DNA from: UBA7236 sp044227505
GTDB taxonomy: Bacteria; Bacteroidota; Bacteroidia; Chitinophagales; BACL12
DNA length: 64,000 nt
Assembly: GCA_044227505.1 (NCBI GenBank)
Contig: JBGAWP010000007.1
Span: 42,782 to 106,781 of the forward strand
Reading direction: 5' to 3'
A program made the translations under genes and the position numbers. Below are positions 25,596 to 35,082 of this stretch, piece by piece. Numbering within the stretch: the first letter of the stretch is position 1; the number at the start of each line of letters is the position of its first letter. The notes under the pieces are model-generated. The model was not told the DNA's origin, did not search any database, and saw only the letters and a program-made list of their open reading frames with translations.

Positions 25596-28001
25596 TTAAA
25601 AATTTGCCCGCAGTGCCACAATAACACTTCTCCCGGGTGCAACTACACCAGAGGAGTATGGCCTGTATCGCACATCTGTGATATTATCAATTCCTGCCTG
25701 AATATTTAAATTGGAAATTATCTGATATCCCAATTTCAGATTGAGGGTATACCAGCCCGGACAATAAGGATCTCCATTTTCGTCAACCGCATACAAATGT
25801 GGTTTATCGGCCTCACTTGGTGCAAGTTCTTTAAAGGGTACCTCTGCATTATAATCGGCATAAATATCTGCCCTGAATTTTTTCATTTGATAACTAATAT
25901 GCGTTGATCCAAATAAAGGCGGTGCATGTCGGAGCGGAACATATTCCTCTCCGGTTTCTTCGGCTTGTTCTTCGCCCTTTGTATAGGTGAGGTAAGATGC
26001 TATAGTTACATTTTTTATGGGATGAATCCGAACACCTGATTCGATCCCATAAACATATGCTCTGTCGATGTTCTGCAATGCCTGAACGCCACTTAATTCA
26101 CCGTCATAGAAAATACTGTCCTCACCGTTTAAGGTAAAATTTCTGCGAACAATGGCATTACTTAATAAAGTATAAAATCCGGTAAGTTGAATTTCAACAA
26201 TATCACCGAAACCTTTTATAAAACCGAGATCGATATTATATGCATATTCCGGTAAAAGATCAGGATTAGGTACAGTTACGTTCCCAGGTTCTGAATCAAA
26301 AACTTTTCCGACATCATCCACATTGGGAGCGCGGAACCCGGTTGACAAATTAAAATTGATCTGGAAATTTTTTGTCGCAAGCCACGCAATTCCGGCACTA
26401 CCCGTTAATGCTCCACTATTAATGGTTACGGAAGTAAAAGGGAATGGAAAAAATGTGGTGTCAAAATCGGCATTTAATATTACCTGATTGTATCTTAAAC
26501 CTGCTTGCAAAGTGAGTTTTTCTTTCAATTTTGTTTTTGAACTTAAATACCCTGCAAAACTTTGCCAGGTGGCGCCATTTGGATACCTCGAAGAAGCATT
26601 TTCCTCAATTCCTGTTTCAATATCCAGATCCGTTCCCAAAGAGGTAACTCCATTATGTATTCCTTCGATCCCATAAAACAAAGTTGTTTTATTAATTGAT
26701 TTTTGCAGATCCAGGTTTGCAGAAATTGCGTCCACCTGCTCTAATTTGGTGCGTTGGGTTGTTTTTTTATAGGAACGGTCAATTCTGCTTTCTTCAAAAA
26801 ATTGATATGCCAATGTTAATCGTGCAATATCATACATCTTTGATTTTGAATTATGTTGCAGGGAAATTACATGCATATTCCAGATTTGCGGACCATAATA
26901 CCAAACGGCTGAACGTGGAGCTCCGTCGCGATATTCAATTAATCTGTCGTAACGATCGTACTCTGAAGTTTTAGAATAGTGAAATCCATAATTGATATCC
27001 CAATTTGCATTCGGTTTAAATCTTATCTTTTGCATGATATTATAATAAGACATATCCGTATGCAGTTGTTTTTGAGGATCTTCATTTGGAACGATGCTAT
27101 CGATACCATTTATTATTTCAACAGATTCCGGTCGCAAATATTCATCCGGTCCATTGGAACCCATTACAAGATCATCAAAATCGCTGAAACTAACACTGGT
27201 AACAAAAGCCCATTTTTTGGTTCCGATATTTATATCTGCATGGCCGGTTTTTTCAATATTGGCAGATGCAAATCTTCCGAAAACCGATCCTTCCACGATG
27301 GTTTTATCCGAATTTGATAATTCAGCAGTCAATGTATGAAAATCCATCACACCGCCTAAAGCATCACTTCCATAGATTAATGAACCGGGACCAAAAATTA
27401 TTTCAGCGCCTTCCAAGGCATTGGGGTCTATCGATATCACATTTTGAATATTGCCACTTCTGAAAATTGCTGTATTCATGCGAACACCGTCCACAACCAT
27501 CAGCAATCTATTTGTTGCAAATCCTCTTATCATAGGACTACCACCACCAAACTGACTTTTCTGTACAAAAACCTGACCACTTTGTGCAAGCATATCAGCA
27601 CTGGTTTGAGGATTATAAAAAGCAATATCCTTAGCCTCAATTGCAGTAATATGATTTGGAACCTCCGTTCTGTTTTGTTCCCATCGGTTTGCACTGATTA
27701 TTATTCCTTCCAATGAAAAAGGGGAAGATGCCAGTAAAATAGTTTTCAATTGTACTGCATCTTCATAGGAAATAAATATCTCCTCATAACCCAATAATTT
27801 AAACAAAATAGAATCGGCATTTCGGAATGGTGTAATGTCAACCTTTCCATTTTGGTCTGAGTTCAAAGTTGCCTGTGATTCAACGTTGATAATTGTTACT
27901 TGTTCCAAAGCCTGAAGTGTTGTCTGATCTTTTATATAAATTTCTTGCGCATACATAACATAACCAAACAGGCAAAATATGCATGCTAATATTTTTTTCA
28001 T
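25596..28001 (-). CDS. TonB-dependent receptor, haem/haemoglobin-receptor-like
   Basis: 801 residues. Signal peptide MKKILACIFCLFGYVMYAQ, a short carboxypeptidase-regulatory-like N-domain (about 20-95), plug (about 105-220) and a 22-strand-type barrel ending in a C-terminal Phe (VIVALRANF). The plug wording GGGSPMIRGFATNRLLMVVD, GVRMNTAIFRSGN and IYGSDALGGVMDFHT is characteristic of the haem/haemoglobin TonB receptor group. It would import haem or another iron-containing ligand. The lipoprotein gene upstream, 43 bases away, is probably in the same operon. Confidence 0.9.
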   Translation of the reverse strand: MKKILACIFCLFGYVMYAQEIYIKDQTTLQALEQVTIINVESQATLNSDQNGKVDITPFRNADSILFKLLGYEEIFISYEDAVQLKTILLASSPFSLEGIIISANRWEQNRTEVPNHITAIEAKDIAFYNPQTSADMLAQSGQVFVQKSQFGGGSPMIRGFATNRLLMVVDGVRMNTAIFRSGNIQNVISIDPNALEGAEIIFGPGSLIYGSDALGGVMDFHTLTAELSNSDKTIVEGSVFGRFASANIEKTGHADINIGTKKWAFVTSVSFSDFDDLVMGSNGPDEYLRPESVEIINGIDSIVPNEDPQKQLHTDMSYYNIMQKIRFKPNANWDINYGFHYSKTSEYDRYDRLIEYRDGAPRSAVWYYGPQIWNMHVISLQHNSKSKMYDIARLTLAYQFFEESRIDRSYKKTTQRTKLEQVDAISANLDLQKSINKTTLFYGIEGIHNGVTSLGTDLDIETGIEENASSRYPNGATWQSFAGYLSSKTKLKEKLTLQAGLRYNQVILNADFDTTFFPFPFTSVTINSGALTGSAGIAWLATKNFQINFNLSTGFRAPNVDDVGKVFDSEPGNVTVPNPDLLPEYAYNIDLGFIKGFGDIVEIQLTGFYTLLSNAIVRRNFTLNGEDSIFYDGELSGVQALQNIDRAYVYGIESGVRIHPIKNVTIASYLTYTKGEEQAEETGEEYVPLRHAPPLFGSTHISYQMKKFRADIYADYNAEVPFKELAPSEADKPHLYAVDENGDPYCPGWYTLNLKLGYQIISNLNIQAGIDNITDVRYRPYSSGVVAPGRSVIVALRANF

Positions 28002-28044
28002 AAATTACAATTTAAAATAAATAATAAAGTTTACTGAAAATAAT

Positions 28045-28557
28045 TCAGTTTTGATCAGGCGGAATAAATAATGCAGCGAAAAAAATTCTACCCTTTTGTA
28101 AGACATTAGTTTGTTGTAATCCAAAATTATCAGTAGGATGAACTAAAGGAGATTGGGCGGATGACAGGTAATCAGGAAATTGCAATTTAATGATATTGCC
28201 GGTATTTTTTTCTGATGGTTTTGTTTCAAAATGCTCAGCGAGTTCCTTTTTTAATGCATTTTCTTCAGTATCCTTATATGCTATACAATATAAAGTATCA
28301 TGCATGATCTCTTTTTCAGCAACATCATACATAGATCCATTCCACATAAATTCATATTCGTGTTCCCATTTTACTTCATGTAAAGGAATTACAAGTTTTG
28401 AGAGTATATGATCATTTCCCGCAACTTCATTTCTGACATTATTATTTGATTTTATTTGATCCAATCTATAATTAAAGAATAATACATTGCCACAGGAATA
28501 AAATAAAAATAAGATTAGCACGGAAATTGTAATGATATGTCCAGTTTTCTTATACAC
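28045..28557 (-). CDS. putative lipoprotein upstream of the TonB receptor
   Basis: 170 residues. The N-terminus MYKKTGHIITISVLILFLFY followed by SCGN is a lipoprotein signal with Cys22. No recognisable domain. The C-terminus contains FPDYLSSAQSPLVHPTDNFG and a hydrophobic end (FFAALFIPPDQ). Position directly before the receptor on the same strand suggests an associated surface lipoprotein, perhaps ligand-binding (inference). Confidence 0.6.
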   Translation of the reverse strand: MYKKTGHIITISVLILFLFYSCGNVLFFNYRLDQIKSNNNVRNEVAGNDHILSKLVIPLHEVKWEHEYEFMWNGSMYDVAEKEIMHDTLYCIAYKDTEENALKKELAEHFETKPSEKNTGNIIKLQFPDYLSSAQSPLVHPTDNFGLQQTNVLQKGRIFFAALFIPPDQN

Positions 28558-28655
28558 TTTTATTTGTGCTCTAAGTTAATTTGAAATAAAAATTAATTTG
28601 TCATGAATATATAAAACAAATCAAAAACCCCGTGAATTATACCAAAATATTAAAG

Positions 28656-28663
28656 TATCTTTG
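28656..28663 (+). promoter_or_regulatory. TATCTTTG -7 element
   Basis: TATCTTTG fits TAnnTTTG and lies 37 bases before the ATG of the glycosidase-like gene. Confidence 0.4.
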
Positions 28664-28700
28664 AAATCCCCGGATTTCCGCACAAAATTAAAGGAAAGAT

Positions 28701-30149
28701 ATGAGAACATTCTTTATACTATTTCTATCCACAATACTGATGATTGGTCGTATTGATGCGCAGATCATTGGTGGTAACGGTGAAGGTTTCACCTCCGTGG
28801 TAACTTCCTCAGACATTCCCTATTTATTGGAACTTACAAAAGAGCATCCTATCGCCATTCGTTGGCCAGGCGGAGGCGATTCGCGTGTTGCATTTCCTGC
28901 CCTTGATAAACCGGGATTAGGCATGAATAAAGATTCCATTCAAAAAATGTATCAGGAGTTTCGGGACAATGAGGGAAATATCCAATACGATAAATTGGAC
29001 AAGGAGTTAAAACAAGCTGAAAAAGACGCTGCAGAAGCACAAAGCGCCTTACAATCGCTGATCAATATTTCAAAACAGGTAAAAGGTTTACAGGTTGATT
29101 ATTGTTTAAATGTTTTAATGGGCAATGTGGAGTCAAATATTTCCGCCATTCGAACATTGATCGATTCGGGAGTGAATATTATTTCTATTGTTGCGGGAAA
29201 TGAATGTTTTTTCAGTTATCGATACAATTGGGAAAAATATAAAAATGATTTTGAACCCATTTTAAGAGCTTGTGAAAAGGAATTTCCGGATATTCCAAGA
29301 TTACTTTGTTTCGGACAGGATTTTGATAAAAAAAATCATTTGGGATGGAATACGAAGGTTATAGATTATATCAATTCCACAGGAAATTTTATTGCGGGTG
29401 TGGATGTACATTATTACATGATGAAAGAAATTAAATCAGCCAATACCTTACACCCTAAAACGCTGGTATACAAATCAGGTGAACATTATCCCGAATTGGA
29501 AAAAGCGTTTGATGAATATATAAAATCTTATAGAGCGAACGATCAATTTGGTGCACTTGTAAATTATCTCAAATTACATTTACCCGGGAAAATATATCAC
29601 TGCACAGAGTTCGGTGATAAGGAAGCGGAATATTGGTCGAATACTATAGCCAATGCCGCTCACATGTATGTTACATTTTGCAAATACCGAAATGACTTTG
29701 ATATTCTTCTGATGCAAAATTTAATAGCCAATTGGTTTTGGGCATCAAGACGCGTTGCGGGAAGATATGATGATAATCCTGACAATGTTGAAAAAATAAA
29801 CCGTTGCCATTGGTATTCTGTTCAACTTGCCAACGAATTACCCTACAATACGCCGGTATTGACCTCGAATCTAAATATCACCCAACCGGGTACCTATTAT
29901 TATTATTTCGATAATGCAGGAGGGAAAAAATATACTCCGGAAATAAATATCAAAAACGGAAAATTAACTTCCTTCGAAACCCATTATCTCACCGGTAAAT
30001 ACAACTACAGCAGTGCAGGCAGTACCGGATTTATGGCAAAAGGGTCAGATAATACTTTAGAGGTGAAAGGAATTGACAGGGTGAGTTATAAAAGTGTTGG
30101 GGAGATACCATATAATAGTTTTGGGTATGTGAAGATGGTAGTGGAGTAA
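28701..30149 (+). CDS. secreted TIM-barrel protein, glycoside-hydrolase-like
   Basis: 482 residues with signal peptide MRTFFILFLSTILMIGRIDAQ. The layout suggests a (beta/alpha)8 hydrolase of the clan GH-A type: strand IAIRWPGGGDSRVAF near 52, an Asn-Glu pair in IVAGNECFFSY near 168 (candidate acid/base), GVDVHYYM near 235, and a later Glu in YHCTEFGDKEAEYW near 300 (candidate nucleophile), followed by a beta-sandwich-like C-terminus. The substrate and family number are not recognisable. A helical insert rich in Glu/Lys/Ala sits at about 90-125. Monocistronic. Confidence 0.55.
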   Translation: MRTFFILFLSTILMIGRIDAQIIGGNGEGFTSVVTSSDIPYLLELTKEHPIAIRWPGGGDSRVAFPALDKPGLGMNKDSIQKMYQEFRDNEGNIQYDKLDKELKQAEKDAAEAQSALQSLINISKQVKGLQVDYCLNVLMGNVESNISAIRTLIDSGVNIISIVAGNECFFSYRYNWEKYKNDFEPILRACEKEFPDIPRLLCFGQDFDKKNHLGWNTKVIDYINSTGNFIAGVDVHYYMMKEIKSANTLHPKTLVYKSGEHYPELEKAFDEYIKSYRANDQFGALVNYLKLHLPGKIYHCTEFGDKEAEYWSNTIANAAHMYVTFCKYRNDFDILLMQNLIANWFWASRRVAGRYDDNPDNVEKINRCHWYSVQLANELPYNTPVLTSNLNITQPGTYYYYFDNAGGKKYTPEINIKNGKLTSFETHYLTGKYNYSSAGSTGFMAKGSDNTLEVKGIDRVSYKSVGEIPYNSFGYVKMVVE

Positions 30150-30249
30150 AGATACTGGTGTTGATCGGCTAATATCCTGACCTGACCAGACCATTTTTAA
30201 CAGATTTAGAGCAGCTATCTCAAATTCTGCACTATTTTTGCAGTAAATT

Positions 30250-30321
30250 GGTCTCGTAGTTCAACGGATAGAATAGGAGTTTCCTAAACTCTAGATAGCA
30301 GTTCGATTCTGCTCGGGACTA
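30250..30321 (+). tRNA. tRNA-Arg (anticodon CCT)
   Basis: Full cloverleaf: acceptor GGTCTCG/CGGGACT with two wobble pairs, T8A9, D arm GTTC/GAAT, anticodon stem GGAGT/ACTCT with loop TTCCTAA (CCT at 30283-30285), T arm AGCAG-TTCGATT-CTGCT, discriminator A. CCA is not encoded. It reads AGG codons. Confidence 0.93.
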
Positions 30322-30376
30322 CACTTACAAAGTTACATGTCCGCTAAACGGCGGAATCCCTCATGTCGCAAAGCAG

Positions 30377-30404
30377 GTCCGCCTTTTGGCGGACAATTTT
30401 TTTT
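30377..30404 (+). terminator. terminator after tRNA-Arg(CCT)
   Basis: GTCCGCC-TTTT-GGCGGAC hairpin followed by AA and eight T residues, 55 bases beyond the tRNA. Confidence 0.88.
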
Positions 30405-30478
30405 AGGAGGGATGATGGGTTAACTTTGTGGTGGCATTTTGGTACCTCATGACAATTCCAAATTTGAGATTTATTAAT

Positions 30479-30550
30479 GGCCCCGTAGTTCAATGGATAG
30501 AATGCGAGTTTCCGGAACTTGATATGTAGGTTCGATTCCTACCGGGGCTA
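30479..30550 (+). tRNA. tRNA-Arg (anticodon CCG)
   Basis: Cloverleaf with acceptor GGCCCCG/CGGGGCT, D arm GTTC/GAAT, anticodon stem CGAGT/ACTTG with loop TTCCGGA (CCG at 30512-30514), T arm GTAGG-TTCGATT-CCTAC, discriminator A; CCA not encoded. Its similarity in the D and T arms to the CCT tRNA 158 bases upstream suggests a duplication origin. Confidence 0.93.
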
Positions 30551-30555
30551 CTTTA

Positions 30556-30643
30556 TAATTAGCAAATGTGGTAATTAGCAAATTAGCAAATGGTTTAAAC
30601 CCACAACCTTATCTTAATTTGATTCGGTAACTTGATATGTAGG
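30556..30643. repeat. TTAGCAAA words and a tRNA-derived fragment downstream of tRNA-Arg(CCG)
   Basis: AATTAGCAAATG-type words repeat three times at about 30557-30592, immediately after the tRNA. At 30629-30643 AACTTGATATGTAGG matches exactly the anticodon-stem/variable/T-stem portion of the tRNA-Arg(CCG). No integrase gene is nearby. Confidence 0.5.
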
Positions 30644-30747
30644 ATCCCTGCCTGACTGAAGGAGGCTGATCTGCAATACATAATTTTTTTTATACAATTT
30701 CGTTATTTCAAATTAGCCTTTCATTTCGACCCATCTAATCTTTTGCA

Positions 30748-31737
30748 ATGAAATTATTTATTACCTCGCTTTTCTCAGTAACTTTATTCACAGCGGGACT
30801 TTCACAAATTAAAAAAGAATATTATTTTACTGACTCCATTTCTGCCAATATTAGAAAATATCGTTTAGAGAGGGAAAATGAAATTCCAATATTTTTTACT
30901 ACAAAAAAACCGGACTGGAAAAATTTAGAAATTCCACTTTCTAAAACTGAAAAAGACAAGTATCTTAAAAAACTAGCAGGCAATAAATTTTTTGAACCCT
31001 CCACCTATTTAGTTCGCGAAGAATATCACATTATTGATTTTAATGGGGACACTAAGCCGGATGTAATTTTCACTGGACGAGAACCTGGTGGAGGTGAAAT
31101 AGACAACATGGCGTTCTTTGAGAATGAAGGTGATAGTTTACGCCTTACACTAAAATTATTGGGGACGATAATTGATTTCAAAAAAGAAAGTAAAAAATCA
31201 CCAGCTACATTCACAGTATGGGAATGGCCCTGTTGCGATTATGCTTATCACAATATCTATTATTATTCCTATTTTTCCAAAGAATTCATTAAGGATAATT
31301 TAAATTCAGATCAAGGTCATTATAATCAATCTTATGGAAAATTTGTAAAAAATAACCATAACAACTTTAAAGTGGTGGAAGAATATTTATATGTGAAAAG
31401 TACTTATTTACCAAAAAACGGGGTATTAAAAAGTTCAATACATTTTAAAACGAACGCTGATTCCACCTCCTTGCACACAAATCCTTCATTAGCAATTACT
31501 TCACAATTTGATTTTTATATACCGGAAGATTATAAATATGATATAGTACTTTCCATTTTACCTGTTAATAGCACGGGCACAATTATTTGTACAGAAATTA
31601 TCAATGAAATTGTGTATGCTTTCGTTAAACTTGATTCAGCTTACATTTTGAACAAACCTGTATTTCGAGGGAGAAGCGTTACAAATTTTTTGGGTTGGAT
31701 GGAATTATCGGATTTGGATGTGGTTGAACAAAAGTAA
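30748..31737 (+). CDS. secreted protein of unknown function
   Basis: 329 residues with signal peptide MKLFITSLFSVTLFTAGLSQ. An FG-GAP/VCBS-like acidic loop DFNGDTKPDVIFTGREPGGG near residue 95 could bind calcium. A Trp/Cys/Tyr-rich segment, WEWPCCDYAYHNIYYYSYF, lies at about 160-180. The C-terminus (VTNFLGWMELSDLDVV) looks like an SH3-like or beta-rich closing domain. I do not recognise a family, and no operon partner is adjacent. Confidence 0.65.
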   Translation: MKLFITSLFSVTLFTAGLSQIKKEYYFTDSISANIRKYRLERENEIPIFFTTKKPDWKNLEIPLSKTEKDKYLKKLAGNKFFEPSTYLVREEYHIIDFNGDTKPDVIFTGREPGGGEIDNMAFFENEGDSLRLTLKLLGTIIDFKKESKKSPATFTVWEWPCCDYAYHNIYYYSYFSKEFIKDNLNSDQGHYNQSYGKFVKNNHNNFKVVEEYLYVKSTYLPKNGVLKSSIHFKTNADSTSLHTNPSLAITSQFDFYIPEDYKYDIVLSILPVNSTGTIICTEIINEIVYAFVKLDSAYILNKPVFRGRSVTNFLGWMELSDLDVVEQK

Positions 31738-31794
31738 TTATTTGATGTGCGTATAAGTTAGATTGCCGAAGGGTTTTGTCGGCATAAAATTTTA

Positions 31795-31872
31795 TAAGTG
31801 ACAAGAACCTTGCCTGGAGTTCGTGACAAGAATCCAGCTTGGATTTTGCGACATGAACCCTGCGCGGGCGGC
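31795..31872. repeat. TCGTGACAAGAAYCC triplicate word repeat
   Basis: Three units of about 26-28 bp beginning GTGACAAGAACC, GTGACAAGAATCC and GACATGAACCC; the second carries the small palindrome AATCCAGCTTGGATT and the third GCGCGGGCGG. Lies between the preceding gene and the convergent barrel gene. Confidence 0.55.
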
Positions 31873-31933
31873 TGTATGAAATCCCTTTTACAACTATTAA
31901 TTCTCAAAAAGGTTGCCTTACAATTTACATCCC

Positions 31934-33559
31934 TTAAAAATCAAAATACGTATTAAACAGATCCGTTTTCAATGAAAGCATGATCATTTTTGTGGAGATG
32001 GTCTCGTTTTCATTTTTGAAGGTGCGGATGAATATTTGACCTTCGAGATTGAGATTGATGGAGGGATTTAATAAAATACCGGCACGGAGATCAGTGCTTT
32101 TAATAGTGGTTCTTAAACCCTGCCCGATAAAATTTCCATAGGAATCAGGAAATCCCGGGATATCGAAATCTGATTTAAAAATATCTCCCCCGAAATTTTC
32201 ATCGAGATTATTATCGTAACCAATTACAGCAGATTGCAATTTCGCTTCGAGATAATAACGTTGGAAAAAACGGTAATTAAATATTCCAATAAATTCTCTG
32301 AAATTTGCTCCAAGCGGATGCGCTAATGCCTGATTATAATGCGAATAATTTTGAACAGGTTCCTTGTGCGCATAGGTATATGGATTTGCCTGATTCATTT
32401 CTGCCTGCACAATTAAATTTTTAATTCCGCCGGGTTCATAAAATTTTAATCCTGCCTGTATACCAAATTTATTTCTGTAATATCCATCACCACCACGCGC
32501 CGCGGCAACGTCGAGATCGTCCATCATAAATTGTCCGTAAACGATCAGATCTTTTATTGGTTTGAATTTAATGTTTGCACCTATCACAGCATTATCCGGG
32601 GAACCTAAACCAAATTCAATCGGGCGGAAAAATATAATGGGATTTAAATAATTTACATCAAATCCTCTGTAACGAGTAGAGTCATTTGCCGGCCAAATAA
32701 TACCTTCAAATAAACTTACCTGCACCCAATCAAAAACATCATAACTTAAATAATGAAAGGAACCGAATTTGCGGGTTATACCAATTACGGAATCTACAGT
32801 TCCGGAAACAGCATCATCAAATTCGGTGTAAAGATTTACATATTTTAATTTCCATACAGATGTTGTGATCTTAAAAAACGGATAATACAATGCGTTATCG
32901 CTTAATAACATACTGCGATATCCATCCCCGAAAAAATTCTTATCGTGCCCTAATTGAAAATTAAAATATTTGGATGGAGTATAGGAAATATATCCTGTTG
33001 CATTTGCAAAGTCGAATGCTGTACTTTTAAAATTACGCACCTTTCCTTGTCCCGGAACCACCTGATAATATTTAATAAATGGCACCATATAATCGGGATA
33101 TTTCGCCTGATTTTCGCGCATGGTGGCATTAAAGGATACTTTTCTTTTTTCGCCAATATCTCCGGATGCGGACACACCACGTGTATTTACCCAAATTCCT
33201 TTTCCGCCATTTTCTGCATCATAACCTCCACCAAAATTGATAAGCGGATCAATGCGCAAATGAAAATCTTTTTGATGTACACCAACTATAGTATCATACA
33301 TTGTCCAGTTCCAAAGTTTACCCCAGAAATTACCACCTGCGGTTTTTTCCAGTTGAAAAATTTCATCATAGGTAATTACGGAATCCAATTCGCTGAAACG
33401 ATATGGGCGAATAGAAGTATGAAACTGTGTTCCCTGTTTATTCAGATAGGGTTCGTACCAGTTATAAATATTTCTGTTGAGAGGTAAATAATTTTGTTGT
33501 GCCGAAACTGTTAGTGTGAGGCAGGATAAAACGAGTAGAAGGTTAAACCGCATTTTCAT
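31934..33559 (-). CDS. outer-membrane capsule-assembly Wzi/RemB-like protein
   Basis: About 541 residues from ATG 33559 (MKMRFNLLLVLSCLTLTVSA signal peptide); a further ATG upstream gives a 12-residue extension inside the preceding gene and is unlikely. The body is a beta-barrel with the family wording YTPSKYFNFQLGHDKNFFGD GYRSMLLSDNALYYPFF near 195-235 and ends in FNTYFDF. This group includes Wzi-type capsule-assembly proteins and the RemB proteins of gliding Bacteroidota. It overlaps the polyprenyl glycosylphosphotransferase gene, which supports a role in surface polysaccharide. Confidence 0.75.
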   Translation of the reverse strand: MKMRFNLLLVLSCLTLTVSAQQNYLPLNRNIYNWYEPYLNKQGTQFHTSIRPYRFSELDSVITYDEIFQLEKTAGGNFWGKLWNWTMYDTIVGVHQKDFHLRIDPLINFGGGYDAENGGKGIWVNTRGVSASGDIGEKRKVSFNATMRENQAKYPDYMVPFIKYYQVVPGQGKVRNFKSTAFDFANATGYISYTPSKYFNFQLGHDKNFFGDGYRSMLLSDNALYYPFFKITTSVWKLKYVNLYTEFDDAVSGTVDSVIGITRKFGSFHYLSYDVFDWVQVSLFEGIIWPANDSTRYRGFDVNYLNPIIFFRPIEFGLGSPDNAVIGANIKFKPIKDLIVYGQFMMDDLDVAAARGGDGYYRNKFGIQAGLKFYEPGGIKNLIVQAEMNQANPYTYAHKEPVQNYSHYNQALAHPLGANFREFIGIFNYRFFQRYYLEAKLQSAVIGYDNNLDENFGGDIFKSDFDIPGFPDSYGNFIGQGLRTTIKSTDLRAGILLNPSINLNLEGQIFIRTFKNENETISTKMIMLSLKTDLFNTYFDF

Positions 33560-34940
33560 TTCCTTTAAGCATACTCCAAATTGTAAGGAACACAATTTTT
33601 ACATCGAGCCAAAAACTCCAGTTCTCGAGGTACCAAAGATCGTATTGCACTCTCTTTTCCATCATCACAGGATCGGTGGTATCTCCACGGTAACCATTGG
33701 CTTGTGCTGCTCCGGTAATTCCGGGTTTTACAAAATGGCGAACCATAAAGTTATTTACAATTTTTGAATATTCTTCTGTGTGTTTCAACATATGTGGACG
33801 AGGGCCAACAACGCTCATGTCGCCCTTTAAAACATTGATGAATTGCGGTAATTCATCGAGATTGGTTTTTCTTAAAATAGAACCTATACGGGTAATGCGC
33901 GGATCGTTCTTTGTAGCTTGTTTTGTATCGGCCTCTGCATTCACTTTCATTGTGCGAAACTTGTAACACAGAAAATCCCTGTTTCCTTCACCACTGCGTT
34001 TTTGTTTAAAAAACACGGGGCCTTTTGAGGATAATTTAACGGAAAGCGCAATAATAGGAAATAACCACCATCCAACAAGCACAAAAAACAAGAAAGCAAA
34101 TGCGATGTCGAAGGTGCGTTTTTGCAAACGGTTGTATAAATTATCGAGCGGCTCTGGGCGAATACTTAAAATTGGAGTATTGCCATAATATTCGATATTG
34201 ATCTTTTTAAATTGTTTGGATATATAACTCGAAAATTCGGGAACAATTCTGAAACGTATCAAACGTTCATTACTAAATTCCATCAGATCATCCACATAAG
34301 CACTCATTTCTGAAGGTTGCAAAGCAAAATAGATCTCATCAACAGAATTCTTGATACAAAATGATTTTACATCTTCTAATTGCCCTTCTACTTCTTCCAT
34401 TGCAGTTTCCGGCTCGTCGAAATAACCCATGAATTTATATCCGAACTCGTTGTGTTCGCGAATTTCTTTTACAAATTGAAGCGATGCTCCGGTGGTTCCA
34501 ATAACAATTATCCTCCGATAATTTCCACCTCTTGCACGGTATCTTTTCAAATAGGTTTCAAATCCTATTCGCCAAACAAGATCCAATACCGTGAAAAATA
34601 AATAGGTATAGGCCAATTGTTCGCGGGAAAATTGATACCCTTTTATCAGGAAAAGGTAGGTAAAGGTAAGCAGGGCCTGAAACGCAAGTACTTTTACAAA
34701 ACGGAAGACAAGATATTCATATCCGCTCCTTCTTTCTACCTTATAATAATTGAAAACACTGGTAACCAGAAACCAAATAAGGTTTACGGCAACCAATAAC
34801 ATTGCAAATTTTCTGTCAGTAGTGATCTTGGAGAACCTGTCGAAGCTGATAAACAGGGCAATCATAAAAGACACATTGAGCAGAACAATGTCTACAAGGA
34901 AATATACTAGCTCTAGAAATTGGGAATATCTTCTAATCAT
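33543..34940 (-). CDS. undecaprenyl-phosphate sugar phosphotransferase, WcaJ/WbaP-like
   Basis: 465 residues. Four N-terminal helices (about 10-115), a CoA-binding-like Rossmann segment (RRIIVIGTTGASLQFVKEI near 140), a helical hairpin at about 275-300 and the C-terminal bacterial sugar-transferase domain: KGPVFFKQKRSGEGNRDFLC, YKFRTMKVNAEADT, LDELPQFINVLKGDMSVVGP and RPHM near 400. It transfers a hexose-1-phosphate to undecaprenyl phosphate, starting exopolysaccharide or capsule repeat synthesis at the inner membrane. Its stop overlaps the start of the Wzi/RemB-like gene. Confidence 0.92.
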   Translation of the reverse strand: MIRRYSQFLELVYFLVDIVLLNVSFMIALFISFDRFSKITTDRKFAMLLVAVNLIWFLVTSVFNYYKVERRSGYEYLVFRFVKVLAFQALLTFTYLFLIKGYQFSREQLAYTYLFFTVLDLVWRIGFETYLKRYRARGGNYRRIIVIGTTGASLQFVKEIREHNEFGYKFMGYFDEPETAMEEVEGQLEDVKSFCIKNSVDEIYFALQPSEMSAYVDDLMEFSNERLIRFRIVPEFSSYISKQFKKINIEYYGNTPILSIRPEPLDNLYNRLQKRTFDIAFAFLFFVLVGWWLFPIIALSVKLSSKGPVFFKQKRSGEGNRDFLCYKFRTMKVNAEADTKQATKNDPRITRIGSILRKTNLDELPQFINVLKGDMSVVGPRPHMLKHTEEYSKIVNNFMVRHFVKPGITGAAQANGYRGDTTDPVMMEKRVQYDLWYLENWSFWLDVKIVFLTIWSMLKGNENAV

Positions 34941-35082
34941 GGTTTCTACCCGGTCTTTTAACAGATGCTAACATACACTCATTGGTTGCTTAGCAAATTC
35001 TTACTTTTTTACATTAAAATGACCCAATCGGGTGCAAAAGTAACTAAGTTTAGGTTAAAAATTTGCATTCATTACCAAAATG

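Noticed and set aside
30377..30404. REP element near the tRNA genes
   Set aside because: Perfect stem plus eight T residues make an ordinary terminator.
32954..33487. 177-codon plus-strand frame opposite the Wzi/RemB-like gene
   Set aside because: Antisense shadow of a gene with a signal peptide and clear barrel wording.
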